Shown here in pieces: positions 60,990-64,000 of a stretch of 64,000 bases of DNA; within the stretch, counting starts at the first letter, position 1, and each line of letters begins with the position of its first letter. The translations under genes were made by a program, and so were the position numbers. The notes below the pieces were generated by a model that was given only the letters and a program-made list of their open reading frames with translations, had not been told where the DNA came from and did not search any database. The DNA comes from Xanthomonas sp. AM6 (GTDB lineage Bacteria > Pseudomonadota > Gammaproteobacteria > Xanthomonadales > Xanthomonadaceae), in contig NZ_CP106869.1 in NCBI RefSeq assembly GCF_025665335.1, positions 3,808,501 through 3,872,500 on the forward strand. Direction: 5' to 3'.

Positions 60990-62060
60990 TCAGCGCGCGG
61001 CAGGCGGCGGCGCGCCGACCGGTGTGGCCGCTGCCGGTTCGGTCCAGATCCGCCGCCACATCTTCGCCAGCGCCGCGCCGATCTGCCCGCGCGCCACCGG
61101 CGCGCGGTACGCGGCCTGCAGCTGGCGCGGTTCGATCGCCTGCCAGCCGTCGCCCTGCCGCCGCGCCACCACGAAGTTGAAGTTGTAGTCCGGCTCCAGG
61201 CCCATGCGCAGGTCGCTGAGGACCAGCTCGCCGTCCTTGACCTGCGCGCGCATGAAGCCGCGGTTGAACCAGCGCAGCCGCTGCACCGCCGGCAGCGCGC
61301 GCGCTTCGCCCAGCGCCTGCGTGTTGGAGGGAAAACCCTGGAAGCGCATCGGCCCGCGGTCGGCGACCAGCGAGCGCTCGCCGATCACGTAGCCGCCCGG
61401 CGTCATCGCCACCACCCGCCACAGCAGCGTGTTGAACGGCATCGGCACCGAGAAGCGCGGCGCATGCTGCAGCCCCATCGCCGCCAGCGCGCGGTCGGCT
61501 TCGCGATCGACCAGATGCTTGGCCAGCAGCGACCAGCCCAGGTAGGCGCTGCTCAGGATCAGCCCGGCCAGCAACGCCTGTTGCGCCACGCGCCGCGTAC
61601 GCCCCCACCAGGCGATGGCGCAGGCCAGGATCAGCCACAGCGTGTAGCCCGGATCGATGATGAAGACACTGGACCACATCGCCGGCGGCGGCCGCAGCGG
61701 CCACCACAGCTGGGTGCCGTAGACGGTGAACGCATCGAGCAGCGGATGGGTGATCAGCGCCAACTGGATCGCCCAGAACCAGCGCTGCGGCGCTGCGGCG
61801 ACGCGGCCGTGACCGAAGCGCCGGAACAGCCACCAGATCAGCCAGCCGAGCAACGGCAGCACGAACAGCGAATGGCTGAAGCTGCGATGCACCGTCATCA
61901 ACGTGACCGGGTCGCGGGTCAGCGGCAGCAGGAGCAGCGAATCGAGGTCGGGCAGCGTGCCGAGCGCGGCGCCGGCGAGCAGCGCGGCGCGGCGATGCGC
62001 CGCGGGGGTGATGACCGCGGCGATGGCGCCGCCGAGTACGATCTGGGAAAGGGAATCCAT
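60990..62060 (-). CDS. YdjM/YbcI-type membrane-bound metal-dependent hydrolase
   Basis: A 356-residue inner-membrane protein with about four to five helices in the first 190 residues and a soluble C-terminal domain. MDSLSQIVLGGAIAAVITPA opens it. LGTLPDLDSLLLL, VHRSFSHSLFVLPLL and LALITHPLLDAFTVYGTQLW provide the His/Asp pattern of the DUF457 (YdjM) metal-dependent hydrolase family. A YdjM homologue is LexA-regulated in E. coli; I see no LexA box here. Function is unproven. The last 15 residues are Pro/Ala-rich. Confidence 0.85.
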   Translation of the reverse strand: MDSLSQIVLGGAIAAVITPAAHRRAALLAGAALGTLPDLDSLLLLPLTRDPVTLMTVHRSFSHSLFVLPLLGWLIWWLFRRFGHGRVAAAPQRWFWAIQLALITHPLLDAFTVYGTQLWWPLRPPPAMWSSVFIIDPGYTLWLILACAIAWWGRTRRVAQQALLAGLILSSAYLGWSLLAKHLVDREADRALAAMGLQHAPRFSVPMPFNTLLWRVVAMTPGGYVIGERSLVADRGPMRFQGFPSNTQALGEARALPAVQRLRWFNRGFMRAQVKDGELVLSDLRMGLEPDYNFNFVVARRQGDGWQAIEPRQLQAAYRAPVARGQIGAALAKMWRRIWTEPAAATPVGAPPPAAR

Positions 62061-62275
62061 CGGCCGATGCTAGCAGCGATAACGCGACGGGTGCGCGGCG
62101 GTGGCGGTGCTGGTGGCGGTCGCCGTGATTTTGCTCTGTTTGCGTGACCGCAGCGGCGAGCGGTTGCAGTGCAAGCGGCTGCGGCGCTCGGCCGGGATGC
62201 CTCTTTTGCCAAGCGGAGTCATGGGAAAGCGCCGTCGCGACAGCGACGACCCGCCAGCTCGCGGTCGGCGAAACG

Positions 62276-62305
62276 CAAAAGAAAGGCGCCCCACCGGGAC
62301 GCCTT
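62276..62305 (-). terminator. Probable terminator after the secreted-paralogue genes
   Basis: On the minus strand, the inverse arms at 62305-62300 and 62288-62283 (AAGGCG/CGCCTT) pair around an 11-nt loop, then TTTCTTTTG follows. It lies 22 bases after the stop codon of the left paralogue. The T tract is interrupted by one C. The remaining gap 62061-62275 shows no gene. Confidence 0.6.
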
Positions 62306-62327
62306 CCCTTCCCATGCGCCGCCCGGA

Positions 62328-63002
62328 TCAGAATCCTTCGAAGAAGAGGGTATGGGCATCGTCGGAGGAGGTGGCCGCCGTGGCGGGGTTTTCCGATTGG
62401 AAGTAGCTGATCACATCGGCCGCGATGACGCCCAGCCACTTCCAGAACCGCCCCTTCTTCTTCGCCGTGGCGCTCTCGGCCGCGAATTGACCGCTCGCGG
62501 CCGCCTGCTTGGACCAGTACCGCGTGGAGTGCCTGGCCACGCTCAGCCCGCCCAGGATCAGCGCGCCGTTCTTGGAGGTGGGATCGAGCCGCGCCAAGGC
62601 GTCCCGCTCCAGTTCCTCGAACTGTACCGCCGCCGCATCCAGGTCCTCGGCGTTCTCGACAATCTGATCGATCTTCACGATGAACGCGAATTCCTCGGCA
62701 CTGAACCGCTGGCGCAGCCCGTCCAGATTTTCCGTCAACGGCCGCGTCGGATCGATCGCATCGATGATCGGCTGCTGCGTGGCGATGAACTGCTCCAGCG
62801 GCATGCCGGGGTCGTAGCCGCACTTCTTGACCAGCACGGTCAGGGCCTCGTCGTGCGACACGTTCAGGTCCATCAGGCAGCCGAGATACATATTGTGCTG
62901 GATGCCTGCCTGGTCCACGGGGTTCTCGGCCGCCAGCGCGGGGAGAGCGAGGGCACTGCCGACCAGCAGGGCGGCGGTTGCGACAAAGCGCTTCTTGTTC
63001 AT
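62328..63002 (-). CDS. Secreted protein of unknown family, tandem paralogue 2
   Basis: A 224-residue exported protein I do not recognise. The signal peptide (KKRFVATAALLVGSALALPA) is cleaved near ALA-AENP. The core carries NPVDQAGIQHNMYLGCLMD, KKCGYDPGMPLEQFIATQQP, a helix ending KIDQIVENAEDLDAAAVQFE and TSKNGALILGGLSVARHSTR. Two Cys (GCLMD, KKCGYD) may pair. A basic-aromatic block AKKKGRFWKWLGVIAADVIS precedes an acidic tail. The ATG at 63002 is preferred over 63008 because AGAGA is 6 bases upstream. The neighbour at 63131 is a close copy. Confidence 0.8.
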   Translation of the reverse strand: MNKKRFVATAALLVGSALALPALAAENPVDQAGIQHNMYLGCLMDLNVSHDEALTVLVKKCGYDPGMPLEQFIATQQPIIDAIDPTRPLTENLDGLRQRFSAEEFAFIVKIDQIVENAEDLDAAAVQFEELERDALARLDPTSKNGALILGGLSVARHSTRYWSKQAAASGQFAAESATAKKKGRFWKWLGVIAADVISYFQSENPATAATSSDDAHTLFFEGF

Positions 63003-63130
63003 GAGCATTCTCTTGCAATGGATGGGTGAGGTGACTCGGGTCCATGCGCAGACCTGGGCATGTGCTCACCGATGCATCGGCGCGGCGCGATGCGGTGCGG
63101 ATGACGGTGGCGCATGGGACGGCGGCCGTG

Positions 63131-63796
63131 TCAGAACACGATGTCGTAGACCGTGCTGGAGGTGGTGGCCGCGGTGACGGGGTTTTCGGTGAGCAGGAAA
63201 CCGACCACGTCCGACCCGACCACGGCCAGCCATCTCCAGAACCGCCCTTTCTTCTTCGCGGTGGTGTCGCCAGCGGCGGCCTCACCGCTCTCGGCCGCGT
63301 ACTTGGACCAGTAGCGGTTGGAGTGCTTGGCCACGCTCAGCCCGCCCAGGATTAGCGCGCCGTTCTTGGACCTGGGATCGAGCCGCACCATGGCTTCCTT
63401 CTCCAGTTCCTCGAACTGCAGCGCCGCGGCGTCCATGTCCTCGGCGTTCTCGACGATCTGGTCCATCCGCACGATGAACGAGAATTCGTAGGCGCTGAGC
63501 TGCTGGCGCAGCCCGGCCAGGTTTTCCGCCATCGGCCGGGTCGGGTCGACCGAGTCGACGATGGGCTGTTGCGTGGCGATGAACCGCTCCAGCGGCATGC
63601 CGGGGTCGTAGCCGCACTTCTTGACCGCGACGGTGAGGGCCTCGTCGGGCGAGGCATTGGCGTCCATTAGGCAGCCGAGGTACATGTTGTGCTGGATGCC
63701 TGCCTGGTCCACGGGGTTCTCGGCCGCCAGCACGGGGGCGGCGAAGGCACTGCCGGCCAGAAGGGCGGCCGTTGCGACAAAGAACTTCTTCTTCAT
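63131..63796 (-). CDS. Secreted protein of unknown family, tandem paralogue 1
   Basis: A 221-residue exported protein about 70 percent identical by eye to the next gene downstream. Both share the signal peptide style (KKFFVATAALLAGSAFAAPV), the AENPVDQAGIQHNMYLGCLM start, the two cysteines, SKNGALILGGLSVAKHSNRY and the block AKKKGRFWRWLAVVGSDVVG. They differ most in the last 30 residues. The 5' leaders are also alike (TGCAATGGATGGG on the plus strand), so the duplicated unit includes the ribosome-binding region. Upstream sequence to the window edge (63797-64000) has no further gene. Confidence 0.8.
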   Translation of the reverse strand: MKKKFFVATAALLAGSAFAAPVLAAENPVDQAGIQHNMYLGCLMDANASPDEALTVAVKKCGYDPGMPLERFIATQQPIVDSVDPTRPMAENLAGLRQQLSAYEFSFIVRMDQIVENAEDMDAAALQFEELEKEAMVRLDPRSKNGALILGGLSVAKHSNRYWSKYAAESGEAAAGDTTAKKKGRFWRWLAVVGSDVVGFLLTENPVTAATTSSTVYDIVF

Positions 63797-64000
63797 GAAC
63801 GTCTCCTGCAATGGATGGGTTGAGCTGGCCTGGTTTCCCGACGTCCCTGCACAGGCCTTCGGGCAATGAGGACAGCGCCGCATCGGCACGCGGTGCGATG
63901 CGGCGGCTTCAGGCTAGGCAGGGCTGCGGCGAGGCACGAGGGCGAAACCGGGTCGCCGCAGGAGCGAACCGGGTCGAATTGGCGAACCCAAGGGCGGGGC

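Overview
The window is GC-rich chromosomal DNA that reads as Xanthomonas or a very close Xanthomonadaceae relative. This rests on recall of gene content and order, not on a search: ahpC followed by ahpF-oxyR-rnk-like, a Xanthomonas-type proline iminopeptidase, the lptD-surA-pdxA-rsmA-apaG-apaH block followed by folA-thyA-lgt, and interspersed palindromes built on GGAGCGACTTCAGTCGCGAC. No rRNA, tRNA, CRISPR array, prophage, transposase or integrase gene was seen. Coding density is high and most genes are core housekeeping genes.

Layout. 1-2.5 kb: end of a transglutaminase-like gene, then pip and prmC on the minus strand. 2.5-6.6 kb: peroxide-defence locus with an OxyR operator and sigma-70 promoter in front of ahpC, then ahpF, oxyR and an Rnk-like gene, separated by RNA-hairpin elements. 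6.7-18.9 kb: tal with terminator, a DJ-1/PfpI protein, msrA, a DUF2007 protein, a glutathione transferase, glnS with an overlapping CPBP protease gene, a DMT exporter, a broken STN-domain lipoprotein gene, a Cys-rich lipoprotein, a nucleoside deaminase, rlmM, and a divergent pair of exported sugar-type enzymes. 19-25 kb: an unrecognised 240-residue protein, an EF-hand protein, a minus-strand pair of ubiquinone hydroxylases, a membrane protein next to a PduO-type cobalamin adenosyltransferase, and an acetoin-utilisation/HDAC-type deacetylase.

25.4-35.2 kb: outer-membrane biogenesis and cofactor genes (lptD, surA, pdxA, rsmA, apaG, apaH), convergent with folA-thyA-lgt. A 79-bp tandem repeat lies upstream of lgt. 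35.7-39.3 kb: a lemA/TPM/TPM operon, a TerC-family gene and dgkA. 39.4-46.3 kb: an SGNH hydrolase, an OmpR-type two-component pair resembling ColRS/VgrRS, and a tesA-like esterase divergent from a YbbA/YbbP-type ABC system. 46.4-50.2 kb: a dioxygenase plus ABC importer operon, probably for sulfonate sulfur. 50.5-54.8 kb: a Fur-controlled haem-uptake operon. 54.9-62 kb: an aldo-keto reductase, nucleoside permease plus PfkB kinase, a DUF4893 protein, dusB, a methyltransferase and a YdjM-type membrane protein. 62.3-63.8 kb: two tandem secreted paralogues of unknown function, the best candidate here for something undescribed.

Small repeats punctuate the gaps: palindromic REP-like elements near 9.4, 16.6, 20.3-20.5, 30.2 and 32.8 kb, and short GGGAATC-type arrays near 7.7, 9.3, 9.5, 18.9 and 33.5 kb. 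One REP element supplies the stop codon of pdxA, and one short array abuts the apparently eroded start of folA. All functional calls come from reading motifs in the translations; nothing was searched against a database.
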